Source: Gordonia aichiensis NBRC 108223 (lineage in GTDB: Bacteria; Actinomycetota; Actinomycetes; Mycobacteriales; Mycobacteriaceae). From it: DNA of 64,000 nt. Location of the stretch: assembly GCF_000332975.1 (NCBI RefSeq), contig NZ_BANR01000005.1, positions 62,001-126,000 of the forward strand. Reading direction: 5' to 3'. Position numbers and translations under genes: made by a program. Below are positions 10,515-19,719 of this stretch, piece after piece (the stretch's first letter is position 1; each line of letters begins with the position of its first letter). The notes beneath the pieces are model-generated. The model saw nothing but the letters and a program-made list of their open reading frames with translations. It did not search any database and was not told where the DNA came from.

Positions 10515-10533
10515 CCTGGCTGAGCACGCCAGG
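10515..10533. promoter_or_regulatory. Inverted repeat in SDR/XRE intergenic region, candidate operator
   Basis: CCTGGC at 10515-10520 and GCCAGG at 10528-10533 form a perfect 6-bp inverted repeat with a 7-bp spacer. It covers the -35 region implied by the TAGACT -10 hexamer of the regulator, which is suitable for autorepression. Confidence 0.5.
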
Positions 10534-10538
10534 CGTCC

Positions 10539-10544
10539 TAGACT
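10539..10544 (+). promoter_or_regulatory. -10 hexamer, leaderless promoter of XRE regulator
   Basis: TAGACT lies 6 nt before the ATG at 10551, so the transcript would start at or next to the start codon. No ribosome-binding site is present. Confidence 0.6.
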
Positions 10545-10550
10545 CTCCCC

Positions 10551-11375
10551 ATGACCGCACTCGGTGAGTTTCTTCGCGCGCGACGCGAACGAGTGGACCC
10601 TGCCACATTGGGCCTACGCACGGTGGGACCGCGTCGGACACCAGGGCTCCGGCGTGAAGAGCTTGCGAGTCTCGCCGGTATCAGCGTCGAATACCTGATC
10701 CGGCTCGAACGTGGACGCGATCGGAACCCATCGGCGGCAGTGGTGAGCGGCCTGGCTGATGTCCTGGGACTCGACGACTCCGAACGCGATCACCTCGCCG
10801 CCCTCGCCGACGTACGGATCGACGTCGACTTCTCCGATGACGAAGTGGGCGAATCGATCCGGGTGTTGATGGCGCAGTGGCGCCAACCCGCGATCGTCAT
10901 GAATCGATTCATGGACCTGCTCGCGGTCAACGACGCCGGTGCCCCGCTGCACGGAGCACTCGGAATCGGAGTCGGAGACAACATGCTGCGCAAGCTCTTT
11001 CTGGATCCGCGAGCTCGTCCCATCTACCTCGACTTCGAGGAGGTCGCTGCGGAGATCGTCGCCAACCTCCGGTCACTCACCGGCGGTGACATCGACCATC
11101 CACGCCTCCGCGACCTCGTCGGCGAGCTCTCGCTGCGCTCTCGATTGTTCGCCAAGATCTGGGCTCGTAACGATGTCCAGGTCAAGTCGAGAGGCTCGAA
11201 GCGGATGTTGTTACCCGAGGTCGGCGTTCTCGAGTTGCGTTGGGACACACTCGAGGTGGCAGGTGCCCGAGGACAGCGTGTCGTCGTTTATCAGCCGGTC
11301 GAGGGCACGGGTAGCGCGGAGAAGCTGCTGCGCCTCGAGGCCGCGGCGACGGCGACAACGTCCGTCGGACGCTGA
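10551..11375 (+). CDS. XRE-family regulator with MmyB-like ligand-binding domain
   Basis: 274 residues. The N-terminal helix-turn-helix spans about 5-75 (FLRARRERVDPATLG, RRTPGLRREELASLAGIS, LIRLERGRD). The C-terminal part (MNRFMDLLAVNDAGAPLHGALG onwards) is the MmyB/MLTR-type ligand-binding domain, related to PAS folds. Such regulators usually sit divergent from the SDR or oxidoreductase they control, as here. The gene appears leaderless: TAGACT ends 6 nt before the ATG, and an inverted repeat overlaps the -35 region. The ligand is unknown. Confidence 0.88.
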   Translation: MTALGEFLRARRERVDPATLGLRTVGPRRTPGLRREELASLAGISVEYLIRLERGRDRNPSAAVVSGLADVLGLDDSERDHLAALADVRIDVDFSDDEVGESIRVLMAQWRQPAIVMNRFMDLLAVNDAGAPLHGALGIGVGDNMLRKLFLDPRARPIYLDFEEVAAEIVANLRSLTGGDIDHPRLRDLVGELSLRSRLFAKIWARNDVQVKSRGSKRMLLPEVGVLELRWDTLEVAGARGQRVVVYQPVEGTGSAEKLLRLEAAATATTSVGR

Positions 11376-11385
11376 CCGGACGCCA

Positions 11386-11419
11386 GAATGCCCCGGTCTC
11401 TGGCGAGACCGGGGCATTC
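11386..11419. terminator. Bidirectional terminator between XRE gene and ahpD
   Basis: GAATGCCCCGGTCTC at 11386-11400 is the exact complement of GAGACCGGGGCATTC at 11405-11419 with a TGGC loop, giving a 15-bp perfect stem. It lies between the convergent ends of the XRE gene and ahpCD. Only a weak T-rich stretch follows. Confidence 0.85.
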
Positions 11420-11433
11420 ATGTTCGCTGGTGA

Positions 11434-11967
11434 TCAGGCGTTGGCCAGCACCTCGGTGGTGGCGATGGCCTGCGCGACACCGGAAACGGTCGCGGCGACC
11501 TTGACGGCCTCCCAGACCTGTTCCTTGGTGAGGCCCGCGTCGCGGACGACCTTCGCGTGTGCGGCGGTGCAGTCGTGACAACCGTTGATGGTCGACACGG
11601 CGAGGCTCCACAGCTCGAAATCGGTCTTGTCGACGCCGGGGTTGCCGATGATGTTCATCCGCAGTCCCATACGCACCTGGGCGTAGTCGTCGCCGAGAAA
11701 GCTCTTGGCCCGGTAGGCGACGTTGTTCATACCCATGATCGACGCCGCGCCCAGCGCCGCGTTGTAGGCGTCGGCCGACAGGGTGTCGGCGGCTTCCTCG
11801 GATACCTCGGCGAGCACCTTCGCATTACGCGATGCCGCCGCGGTGGCGAGGAAGGTGCCCCAGAGCTGCTGCTCGGAGAGCTCGGTCGAGCGAGCCAGTG
11901 AACCCAGGTTCAGCTTGAGGTCCTTGGCGTACTCGGGAAGAGCCTCTTTGAGATTGTCGATGCTCAT
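11434..11967 (-). CDS. ahpD: Alkyl hydroperoxide reductase subunit AhpD
   Basis: Thiol-disulfide adaptor that feeds electrons from dihydrolipoamide to AhpC. 177 residues, the usual length, with the active-site motif C130-H-D-C133 and H137 in [11 protein letters not shown], at the same numbering as I recall for the M. tuberculosis enzyme. The ATG at 11967 follows GAGAGGAA. It lies 11 bp downstream of ahpC in the same operon, which ends at the strong hairpin 11386-11419. Confidence 0.95.
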   Translation of the reverse strand: MSIDNLKEALPEYAKDLKLNLGSLARSTELSEQQLWGTFLATAAASRNAKVLAEVSEEAADTLSADAYNAALGAASIMGMNNVAYRAKSFLGDDYAQVRMGLRMNIIGNPGVDKTDFELWSLAVSTINGCHDCTAAHAKVVRDAGLTKEQVWEAVKVAATVSGVAQAIATTEVLANA

Positions 11968-11978
11968 GCGAATTCCTC

Positions 11979-12566
11979 TCAGACGCTTGCGGTGAGGAGC
12001 TCGCCGGCGTCGATGGTCGGGTCGCCCTTCTTCCAGTTGCAGGCGCACAGTTCGTCAGACTGCAGTGCGTCGAGAACGCGGAGCACCTCGTCGACGTTGC
12101 GGCCGACGGAGCCGGCGGTCACCGAGACGAACTGGATCTCGTTGTTGGGGTCGACGATGAACGTCGCGCGATCGGCAACACCATCGGCGTTGAGAACGCC
12201 GGCCGCGGTTGCCAGCTCACGCTTGAGGTCACTCAGCATCGGGAAGGGGAGGGTCTTGAGATCCTCGTGCTGTGCACGCCACTGGAAGTGGACGAATTCG
12301 TTGTCGACCGACGCGCCGAGTACCTGTGCGTCACGGTCGGCGAACTCGTCGTTCAGCTTGCCGAAGGCGGCGATCTCGGTCGGGCACACGAACGTGAAGT
12401 CCTTGGGCCAGAAGAAGATGATCCGCCACTTGCCGGGATGATCGTCGCTCGACACCTGGGTGAAGTAGTCGTCGGGCTGCTGCGCGTCGACCTTGCTCAG
12501 ATCGCCTCCGATGACAGCCGTCAGGTTGTATGCGGGGAATTGATCTCCGATGGTCAGAAGAGCCAT
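11979..12566 (-). CDS. ahpC: Alkyl hydroperoxide reductase AhpC (peroxiredoxin)
   Basis: Two-cysteine peroxiredoxin that reduces hydrogen peroxide, organic peroxides and peroxynitrite. 195 residues with the peroxidatic C61 in FVCPTEI and resolving cysteines C174/C176 in [11 protein letters not shown]. The ATG at 12566 follows a GGAG ribosome site. First gene of ahpC-ahpD and divergent from oxyR, so activation by OxyR under peroxide stress is expected. Confidence 0.97.
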   Translation of the reverse strand: MALLTIGDQFPAYNLTAVIGGDLSKVDAQQPDDYFTQVSSDDHPGKWRIIFFWPKDFTFVCPTEIAAFGKLNDEFADRDAQVLGASVDNEFVHFQWRAQHEDLKTLPFPMLSDLKRELATAAGVLNADGVADRATFIVDPNNEIQFVSVTAGSVGRNVDEVLRVLDALQSDELCACNWKKGDPTIDAGELLTASV

Positions 12567-12683
12567 GTGTCTTTCGCTCCTTCGTGTCGATGGCGTTCGT
12601 GGGTGGCGCGCGAACTCACGTATCTGCAGTTGCCCCTCAATTCTGCCCAAAGACCACCGAAAACGAAACGTGATGATTAGCAC

Positions 12684-12689
12684 TAGACT
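12684..12689 (+). promoter_or_regulatory. -10 hexamer, leaderless promoter of oxyR
   Basis: TAGACT ends 7 nt before the oxyR ATG at 12697. No ribosome-binding site precedes the start. Confidence 0.6.
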
Positions 12690-12717
12690 GATAGGTATGA
12701 GTGATAGAAGTTATCAG
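12688..12717. promoter_or_regulatory. Candidate OxyR operator overlapping the oxyR start
   Basis: CTGATA at 12688-12693 and TATCAG at 12712-12717 form perfect arms of an inverted repeat centred near 12702, with further GATAG copies inside. LysR-type proteins bind interrupted dyads of this size. The position over the oxyR -10 and start codon suits autorepression. Confidence 0.45.
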
Positions 12718-13644
12718 CCGTCGATCGCCGGTCTGCGGGCATTCGTCGCGCTGGCGCGAAAACGTCATTTCGGCTCGGCGGCAACGGAACTCGGTGTCAG
12801 TCAACCGTCACTGTCGCAGGCGCTCGCCGGCCTGGAGGCAGGGCTGGGTAGGCAACTCATCGAACGTACAACCCGGCGTGTCTTCTTGACTGCGGAAGGC
12901 GAAGCGCTCCTACCCAAGGCGATCGCGGTGACCGACGCCGTCGATGAATTCCTCTCCGCGGCCGCGGGATCCGACGACCCGTTGACCGGCACCCTGCGCC
13001 TCGGCTTCATACCGACGGTCGCGCCCTACATTCTGCCCACAGTGCTGCGCGGACTCGCCGATCGATTGCCTTCTCTCACTTTGCGTGTGGTCGAGGATCA
13101 GACCGCGCGACTGCTGGCTCAGTTGAGGGAGGGATCGCTCGACGCGGCCTGTCTCGCCCTGCCGGCGGACGCTCCCGGACTTGCCGAGATACCCATGTAC
13201 GCCGAGGATTTCGTCCTCGCTCTGCCGTCCGATCATCCGTTGGCCGGGCGCAAACGGGTTGATCCGAGCTCACTCGCCGATCTGCCGCTTCTGCTGCTCG
13301 ACGAGGGGCATTGCCTGCGCGACCAGGCGCTCGAGGTGTGCAGGCTTGCCGGGGTGCGCGCCGACATCGGGCACACCCGCGCGGCGTCCCTCGCCACCGC
13401 GGTGCAGTGCGTGGAGGGTGGCTTGGGGGTGACCCTCATCCCCGGCACTGCCGTTGCCGCGGAGACCGCGGGCGGGGACCTCGCCACTGCCACGTTCACC
13501 ACGCCCCGCCCGGGAAGGCGGATAGGACTGGTCTACCGCGAGTCGTCGGGGAGAGGTGAGTCGTATCAGCGACTCGCGTCGATCATCGCGCGGCTCGTCG
13601 AGCAGACCGGCGCGGTGCGCGTGGAAAAGGCCGCGTCGATATGA
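12697..13644 (+). CDS. oxyR: Peroxide-sensing LysR-family activator OxyR
   Basis: 315 residues: N-terminal LysR winged HTH ([34 protein letters not shown]) and a C-terminal sensing domain with both redox cysteines, C206 and C215, in [12 protein letters not shown]. This matches the E. coli C199/C208 pair, so disulfide sensing should be intact. It is divergent from ahpC. The gene is a decayed pseudogene in M. tuberculosis (established knowledge) but is complete here. It stops 2 bp from the convergent helicase. Confidence 0.95.
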   Translation: MSDRSYQPSIAGLRAFVALARKRHFGSAATELGVSQPSLSQALAGLEAGLGRQLIERTTRRVFLTAEGEALLPKAIAVTDAVDEFLSAAAGSDDPLTGTLRLGFIPTVAPYILPTVLRGLADRLPSLTLRVVEDQTARLLAQLREGSLDAACLALPADAPGLAEIPMYAEDFVLALPSDHPLAGRKRVDPSSLADLPLLLLDEGHCLRDQALEVCRLAGVRADIGHTRAASLATAVQCVEGGLGVTLIPGTAVAAETAGGDLATATFTTPRPGRRIGLVYRESSGRGESYQRLASIIARLVEQTGAVRVEKAASI

Positions 13645-13646
13645 GG

Positions 13647-15770
13647 TCACTTCTCGCGGGCAAGGGTGTCGGCGGCATCGGTGCGAGCCAACTCCTCCCA
13701 CTCGTCGAGCAGACTCGAGTCGACCTCACGCACCATGTCTCCGACCCGCTCCGTGATCTCGACGATCTCGTCGGTGAGGACCGTCGTCGGTACCCCCTGG
13801 CGTAGAACGCGATAGCAGTCGGACAGGTACCGCAGTACCACTCCTTCGCTGCGGGCAAGGCCGTATGCCGAGATCAACTCGGTGAACGTCATGGCTCGCT
13901 CGAGCATGAGGCGTAATACCGACTTCGGCGACGGCGGAAAGCCCGCGATCCACGGATGCGAACGTCGATAGACGCCGAAGGCGTAGTCGATCTCCTCCGC
14001 GAGTGGACGCGGCCAGGTGATCTCCTCCAGGCGAGCCATGCGCTCCTCGTACTCGACCCCGTCGGCCTTCATCTCGGCGATCGCCGCGTCGCGCGCTTCT
14101 TTCCGCTGCGCCATCAGGACGGGGCGGGGGTCGTCGAGCGTCGCTTCGAGGACAGAGATCACGTCGAGCGCATAGGTCGACGACTCCGGGTCGAGCAACT
14201 CGAACGCGGCAAGGGCGAACGCCGACAGTGGATTGGTGAGCGCGAAATTCTCCGGCATGTCGACGCTGAGCGCGATGTAGCGGCCGTCGGAGTCGGGCTC
14301 GGGCAGTTGTACGACGATGCCAGCGTCGCGCAGGTCGCGGTAGAGACGAATCGTGTGCCGGATCTGGCCGAGCTGGCGGTGGCGCGGGAGGTGGTTCTCC
14401 TCCAACAGATGCCGCGTGGCGGCAAAGCAGTCGCCTGGCCGTCCGAGTACCTCGAGCAGCATCGCCGTGGTCATGCGGAAATGGGACCGCAGTGGCTCGT
14501 CCGGTGCGTCGACGAGTTGCAGGAACGTCTTCTCGCCCCATGAGACGAAACCCTCGGGTGGCTTCTTGCGGACGATCTTGCGCAGGTTCTTCGGGTCGTC
14601 ACCTGCCTTGGCCACGGCTCGCGCATTCTCGACGTCGTGTTCGGGCGCCTGGGCGACCACGTAGCCGATGGTGTCGAACCCCGCCCGCCCTGCGCGACCC
14701 GCGATCTGGTGAAATTCGCGCGCGCGAAGTCGACGTACGCGCGTGCCGTCATACTTGCTCAGCCCAGCGAAGAGCACGGTCCGGATCGGCACGTTGATCC
14801 CGACGCCGAGGGTGTCGGTACCCGCGATCACCTTGAGGAGCCCCTGCTGGGCGAGCCGCTCGACGAGTCGCCGATAGCGAGGCAACATCCCCGCGTGGTG
14901 CACCCCGATTCCGGCGCGTAGGAGCTTGGAGAGCGTGGAGCCGAAGCCGGTGGAGAAGCGGAAGTCGCCGATCGCCTCGGCGATCTGCGCTTTCTCCTCC
15001 TTGGTGGTGATGCGCGCAGACAACAGGGCTTGCGCGCGCTCGACCGCGGAGGCCTGGGTGAAGTGCACGACGTAGACGGGCGCGCGACCGGCGTCGATCA
15101 GGCCCTCAATGGTCTCGTGGACGGGCGTCATCGCATACGTGTACTCGAGCGGCACCGGGCGATGTGTTCCGGTGACAGCCGTGGTTGTGCGGCCGGTACG
15201 CCGGGACAGGTCGTCGACGAAGAAGCTGACGTCGCCGAGTGTTGCGGACATGAGCAAGAACTGGGTCTGCGGCAACTCGATCAGCGGCACTTCCCACGCC
15301 CAGCCGCGATCGGACTCGCCGTAGAAGTGGAACTCGTCGGCGACGAGGACCCCGATGTCGCTGTCCGGACCGTCACGAAGTGCGAGGTTCGCGACGATCT
15401 CCGCGGTGGCACAGATGATCGGAGCATTTGCGTTGACCGAGGCGTCGCCGGTCATCAGGCCGACCTGATCTGCGCCGAACTGTGCGCAGAGATCGAAGAA
15501 CTTTTCGCTGACCAGCGCTTTGATCGGTGCGGTGTAGAAGGCCCGCGCGCCCCGACACCGAGCAAAGTAGATGGCCGCCGAGGCCACCAGCGATTTTCCC
15601 GAGCCCGTCGGCGTCGCGAGTATGACGTTGTTGCCCGAGATCAGCTCGAGCAGCGACTCCTCCTGGTGCGGGTAGAGGTCGATCCCGCGGTCGGCCCACC
15701 ACCGGGTGAACGTGTCGAATGCGGCGTCGTCGTCGGCGACGGGGGTCAGCGTAGACGCCGACTCGGACAC
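13647..15770 (-). CDS. Ski2-like DEAD/DEAH-box helicase with DUF3516 C-terminus
   Basis: 707 residues. Helicase core with Q-like region (DLYPHQEESLLELI), Walker A in ATPTGSGKS at about 52-60, DEFH at 145-148, SAT motif (LMSATLGD) and motif VI in QIAGRAGRAGFD. After about residue 430 comes the actinobacterial DUF3516 region. It probably unwinds RNA or structured nucleic acid, but its substrate is not evident. It lies 11 bp downstream of the PAC2 gene, probably one operon. Confidence 0.88.
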   Translation of the reverse strand: MSESASTLTPVADDDAAFDTFTRWWADRGIDLYPHQEESLLELISGNNVILATPTGSGKSLVASAAIYFARCRGARAFYTAPIKALVSEKFFDLCAQFGADQVGLMTGDASVNANAPIICATAEIVANLALRDGPDSDIGVLVADEFHFYGESDRGWAWEVPLIELPQTQFLLMSATLGDVSFFVDDLSRRTGRTTTAVTGTHRPVPLEYTYAMTPVHETIEGLIDAGRAPVYVVHFTQASAVERAQALLSARITTKEEKAQIAEAIGDFRFSTGFGSTLSKLLRAGIGVHHAGMLPRYRRLVERLAQQGLLKVIAGTDTLGVGINVPIRTVLFAGLSKYDGTRVRRLRAREFHQIAGRAGRAGFDTIGYVVAQAPEHDVENARAVAKAGDDPKNLRKIVRKKPPEGFVSWGEKTFLQLVDAPDEPLRSHFRMTTAMLLEVLGRPGDCFAATRHLLEENHLPRHRQLGQIRHTIRLYRDLRDAGIVVQLPEPDSDGRYIALSVDMPENFALTNPLSAFALAAFELLDPESSTYALDVISVLEATLDDPRPVLMAQRKEARDAAIAEMKADGVEYEERMARLEEITWPRPLAEEIDYAFGVYRRSHPWIAGFPPSPKSVLRLMLERAMTFTELISAYGLARSEGVVLRYLSDCYRVLRQGVPTTVLTDEIVEITERVGDMVREVDSSLLDEWEELARTDAADTLAREK

Positions 15771-15781
15771 GGATCCGTCGA

Positions 15782-16774
15782 TCAGTTCGGCGATGACGAA
15801 CCGCCGTCGCCGTTCTCGTTCCGCGACGAGTCGTCGGGATCGACGTCGTCACGCGATTGCTCTGCGAGGAAGCGCTCGAGTTCGGCGCCGAGTTCGTCGC
15901 CGCTGGGCAGCGGTTCGTCCGCGGCGAGGAGCGATGCCCGCTGCGTCTGTGCCTCGGTGAAGCTGTCGTACTGCGCTTCGAGTGCCGCGACAACGGATTC
16001 GATTTCTCCGTTGCCCGATACCTCGGCGTCGACCTGTTCGCGAACGGCTGCCGCGGCCGATTCGAGTGCGCCGGTGGGTAATTCGAGTCCGGTCAGCCCT
16101 GATACGGCTTCGAGGAGCCGAGCCGCCGCCGCGGGATAGTCGGTCTGCGACAGGTAGTGCGGCACATGCACCGAGAGGCCCGACGTACGGCGTCCACCCT
16201 GTCCCAGACGCAGCTCGAGAAGCATCGAGGCGCTCGCGGGCAACTTCATCTGTGAGCCCCACGTCGGCAGATCCCCCAGCGATTCGGGTTCGTTGCCGTG
16301 TGCCGTCAGCGATGCAGGCCGGGTGTGGGGCACGGCCATCGGGATGGCGTTGAGACCAATCACATCGGTCACCCGGAAGTGGTCGGCGAGACGGCGGATG
16401 GCCTCGGTGAACTGTTCCCACCGCAGATCGGGCTCAGAACCCGACAACAGCAGAAACGGTTTGCCGGCGTTGTCGCGGATCGCGTGCAGCGTCAGGGTGG
16501 GCATCTGGACCTCGGTGAAGGTCTCGCCGCTGAATGTGATCGTCGGGCGCCGCGAGCGGTAGTCCATCAACTCGTCGTTGTCGAACGTTGCGACCACCTC
16601 GGAATCGAGGGAGTCCCGCAGATTCTGGGCTGCCAGCGCAACCGCGTGGCCCGCATCGGCGAAGCCGTCGAGGGCGTGGATGAGTACCGGCCCGGTTCCG
16701 GCGTCGTCGGACACCCGCGGGGCGGGGAAGGCGAGCTCGAAGAGCTGACGGCCCTCGTCCGGATGGGGATCCAT
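15782..16774 (-). CDS. PAC2-family protein (Rv2714-like)
   Basis: 330 residues of the PAC2 family, named after proteasome assembly chaperone 2; actinobacterial members are structurally known but functionally unclear. Conserved stretches include VLIHALDGFADAGHAV, PFLLLSGSEPDLRWEQF, the IGLNAIPMAVPHTRP loop and VHVPHYLSQTDYPAAA. The acidic tail is low complexity. The start at 16774 follows a strong AGGAGGG site; an upstream ATG at 16801 is less likely. It precedes the helicase in the same direction. Confidence 0.87.
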   Translation of the reverse strand: MDPHPDEGRQLFELAFPAPRVSDDAGTGPVLIHALDGFADAGHAVALAAQNLRDSLDSEVVATFDNDELMDYRSRRPTITFSGETFTEVQMPTLTLHAIRDNAGKPFLLLSGSEPDLRWEQFTEAIRRLADHFRVTDVIGLNAIPMAVPHTRPASLTAHGNEPESLGDLPTWGSQMKLPASASMLLELRLGQGGRRTSGLSVHVPHYLSQTDYPAAAARLLEAVSGLTGLELPTGALESAAAAVREQVDAEVSGNGEIESVVAALEAQYDSFTEAQTQRASLLAADEPLPSGDELGAELERFLAEQSRDDVDPDDSSRNENGDGGSSSPN

Positions 16775-17014
16775 GTCGTCCCTCCTCTTGAAGATCGGCA
16801 CGTGCCTGTCCTACCTGTTCGTCGAATTGTCCCGCATGCACACCTGTTGTGACGAATCGGTGTCGTCTGTCGACGCATCGTTGTCGTCGAAATGCGCGGG
16901 ACCGTCTGTGCTGTGTCAACAACGGAGCAGACCTACCGATTCCCGACATCGATCCGATCGCGGCCGGAGTGTCGCGGCGGGCTTACCCGCAACACGGTGG
17001 CACAGTCGAAACTC
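16775..17014. other. Intergenic region between PAC2 gene and lipoprotein gene
   Basis: 240 bp between divergent genes. It should carry promoters for both, but no convincing -35/-10 pair stood out. The lipoprotein frame is open back to 16892 without a recognisable ribosome site, so its start is uncertain. Confidence 0.3.
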
Positions 17015-17677
17015 ATGGCTGTGCGCAGGGTCGGTGTGGTGATGGGTGTGGCCGCTGTCTTGTTGATGGCGGCGTGTTCTGTCGACGGCGATCCGACGCA
17101 GAACAACGCTGATCTCTCGTCGCGATCGGTGACCGCAGCCGACTTCCCGGTGTCGGGGGCGACCCGCGTTCCGCAGAACTCGGTCGCGTACGCGATCGGC
17201 GACCTCATCGGCAGGCCCGCGAACTCCCCGTACGACCCGCCCTCCTGCCAACCGGCAGCAGTGGGCTCCGACGGCGCGGTGGTCTACCTGGGCATTGTCG
17301 AGGCCGACCGCGCGTCGTTCACGTCAGCTGTCGTCGGGGTCGACACCTCGTTGTCATCGGTGGTCGATCAGGCCCGGGCATGTCCGAGGGCAACGACGGG
17401 CTCTGCCTCGACCGCGCGGAGCACAGTGCAGACGACGATATCCGACGCTCCGCAGCATCCATCGGGCATCGACACCACGGCGATACAACGAACCGTCGAG
17501 ACCGGTGGCGATCAGGCGCCGCTGCTGACACGCACGATGACCTATATCGGACAGCGTGGCACAGTGCGCGTGTACTGCCAGTACCGATGGCCGTCGGCAG
17601 GTGACATCAACCCGGAGGTCTCCGGCCAGCTCGAGTCACTGTTCGACAAGGCGCTGCGGGCGGCCTTCGGTACATGA
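17015..17677 (+). CDS. Putative secreted lipoprotein of unknown function
   Basis: 220 residues from the ATG at 17015. A short basic start is followed by a hydrophobic stretch and the lipobox LMAAC with C21 as the lipidated cysteine, so the mature protein should be anchored outside the membrane. The rest (SVTAADFPVSGATRV, YDPPSCQPAAVG, ARACPRATTG, VYCQYRWPS) has four cysteines after the lipobox and resembles actinobacterial DUF5642-type lipoproteins only loosely. No function can be assigned. An upstream GTG could be the start. Confidence 0.65.
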   Translation: MAVRRVGVVMGVAAVLLMAACSVDGDPTQNNADLSSRSVTAADFPVSGATRVPQNSVAYAIGDLIGRPANSPYDPPSCQPAAVGSDGAVVYLGIVEADRASFTSAVVGVDTSLSSVVDQARACPRATTGSASTARSTVQTTISDAPQHPSGIDTTAIQRTVETGGDQAPLLTRTMTYIGQRGTVRVYCQYRWPSAGDINPEVSGQLESLFDKALRAAFGT

Positions 17678-17759
17678 CGTTGTGCACGCGGCCCGGAATG
17701 TGCACAACCCCGGTGTACCGGGCATGCGTGGGGAACAAGCGTCCGCCCACACACCGAAG

Positions 17760-18854
17760 ATGTTCGACATGTCACCTCGCAACGTCTCCTCGAACGGCCC
17801 CATCCGAACCGTCTCCGCACTGCTGACCGCAGTCCCCGGCTTCTTCGGATTCGTGCCCGTACGCTCACTCGTGCTTCTGTCGCTGGCATCGGACGCGCGC
17901 ACGGTCCACGCATCAGTGCGACTCGATCTCAGCATCGGACCCGACGGTTCGCCGACGCCACACATGCTCGCCGAGATCGACAATCTGGCGCGCATTCTCC
18001 ACGGTTACGGCAGCGCGGATGTCATCGCGATCATCGGCGACGACAGGTTCGAACCGACCTCGCCGAGATACAAGGAGATCCTGTCCGTCGTCGATCGGAG
18101 GATGCGACTGTGCGGCGGGGTCGGCCGGGGGTACATCTGCAGGCATTTCCGGGAAGGGGAGCGGTGGATACAGATCTGGGAGGAGGGCGCTGCGCTGATG
18201 ACCCGGTCGCCGAGACACAGCGGTGTACTCGACGATCCGCGTATCTCGCCGACAGCTGTTGCCGGTGCGGTCAATTCGGGACGGTTCCTCCTCGGCAACC
18301 GCGAGGAGATCGCATCGATGTTGGCGCCGACGTCGCATTGCGACGAGGTGTGCTGCGATCTGGGCTCGTGCGCCATCGCGTGCGATGGCTGGTCGGGTGA
18401 GGCGTCGCCGTCGGAACTGATGGCCGCGGTCTTCGAGGCGGTCGTGGTGGGACCCGACCGCTTCGACTGTGCATCGGTGACCGAACTCGAGCGCGCGATC
18501 TGCGACGTGCAGGTGCGGGACGCGGCATTGGCGTTCGCGGTCACTGACCTCCGTTCAGAGGCCGAGATCCTGTGGCGCGAACTGACCCGACGGCTCGGTG
18601 GAACGGGCCGAGCGAGCGCAGCGACGCTGCTCGCTCATCTGCACTACATCGCAGGTGAGGGAAGCTTCGCGGGGGTTGCGCTCGACGTGGCACGCCACGC
18701 CGACCCGTCCTGGAAACTCGCTGAGCTCCTCGACCACTCGCTGCGCAACGGACTACGGCCCGACAACCTGTGGCACATCATCGGCGACTCGTATGAGGCC
18801 GCCAGGCGACTCGGCGTGACCCTCCCGAGCGCCACCCTGCGCGACGCGAGTTGA
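17760..18854 (+). CDS. DUF4192 family protein
   Basis: 364 residues of the actinobacterial DUF4192 family, function unknown. Family features seen are the opening IRTVSALLTAVPGFFGFVP, the strand VIAIIGDDRF, and the C-terminal TLLAHLHYIAGEGSFAGVALD and AAR-type helices. There is an unusual cysteine cluster in the middle (CDEVCCDLGSCAIACDG, about residues 199-215). Start choice between 17724 and 17769 is uncertain. The gene lies 82 bp after the lipoprotein and converges on ideR. Confidence 0.75.
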   Translation: MFDMSPRNVSSNGPIRTVSALLTAVPGFFGFVPVRSLVLLSLASDARTVHASVRLDLSIGPDGSPTPHMLAEIDNLARILHGYGSADVIAIIGDDRFEPTSPRYKEILSVVDRRMRLCGGVGRGYICRHFREGERWIQIWEEGAALMTRSPRHSGVLDDPRISPTAVAGAVNSGRFLLGNREEIASMLAPTSHCDEVCCDLGSCAIACDGWSGEASPSELMAAVFEAVVVGPDRFDCASVTELERAICDVQVRDAALAFAVTDLRSEAEILWRELTRRLGGTGRASAATLLAHLHYIAGEGSFAGVALDVARHADPSWKLAELLDHSLRNGLRPDNLWHIIGDSYEAARRLGVTLPSATLRDAS

Positions 18855-18902
18855 CACGGCCGGCGCAGATCGGGCACATGCTGAGTCGACAACTGCTGGT
18901 GC

Positions 18903-19586
18903 TCAGACCTTTTCGACGAACAACGAGTGAGCCATCTCCGGCGACAGCGTCAGGCCGGCATGCCCGGGGGTGCTGATCTCCACCTTCTGCGGTGTGCACG
19001 TCACGGTGACACGCGCATTGGGGACCACACCCGCCTCACGCAACGCCGCGATCAGTTCGGTGTCGGACTGGGCATGCTCGGAGAGTCGGCGAACGATCAC
19101 CGGAACTGCCTCGCCCTGCGGAAGATCCGACAACCGAGCGGCCTCGCCCATGGCCTCGGGCGGCTCGACCCCCAACTCGGCGAGCCCGGGGATCGGGTTG
19201 CCGTAGGGCGACGTCGTCGGATTGTCGAGGACGGACAGCAGCCGCCGCTCGACGTTCTCGCTCATCACGTGCTCCCAGCGGCAGGCCTCCTCGTGGACCT
19301 CGTCCCAGGGCATCCCGATGACGTCGACGAGCAGTCGCTCTGCGAGACGGTGCTTGCGCATCACGGCGATCGCGAGGGCCCGACCCTTGTCGGTCAGTTC
19401 GAGGTGGCGGTCGCCGGCAACGCGCAGCAACCCGTCACGCTCCATACGTGCGACGGTCTGCGAGACCGTCGGGCCACTCTGCTCGAGACGTTCGGCGATG
19501 CGTGCGCGCAGTGGGACGATTCCCTCTTCTTCGAGGTCGTAGATCGTCCGGAGGTACATCTCGGTGGTATCAACCAGATCGTTCAC
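18903..19586 (-). CDS. ideR: Iron-dependent repressor IdeR (DtxR family)
   Basis: 227 residues. When loaded with Fe2+ it represses siderophore and iron-uptake genes. All primary and ancillary metal ligands expected from DtxR/IdeR are present: M10, H79, E83, H98, C102, E105 and H106. The DNA-binding helix region is SGPTVSQTVARMERDGLL. The SH3-like third domain is the C-terminal part. The start is the GTG at 19586 (NDLVDTTEMYLRTI), the canonical IdeR N-terminus, even though the frame opens earlier. Confidence 0.96.
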   Translation of the reverse strand: MNDLVDTTEMYLRTIYDLEEEGIVPLRARIAERLEQSGPTVSQTVARMERDGLLRVAGDRHLELTDKGRALAIAVMRKHRLAERLLVDVIGMPWDEVHEEACRWEHVMSENVERRLLSVLDNPTTSPYGNPIPGLAELGVEPPEAMGEAARLSDLPQGEAVPVIVRRLSEHAQSDTELIAALREAGVVPNARVTVTCTPQKVEISTPGHAGLTLSPEMAHSLFVEKV

Positions 19587-19719
19587 TTGAGTCCAGTCCC
19601 TTCCGTCCCCACAAGGGTACCTTGACCTGCATCGCGTCCGGCTCGTCACATGCTGAACGCGTCCGGGCCGCGCGGCGAGGCACTAACGTGGGGAATGTGG
19701 CGAGTGCGTGGAGACGACG

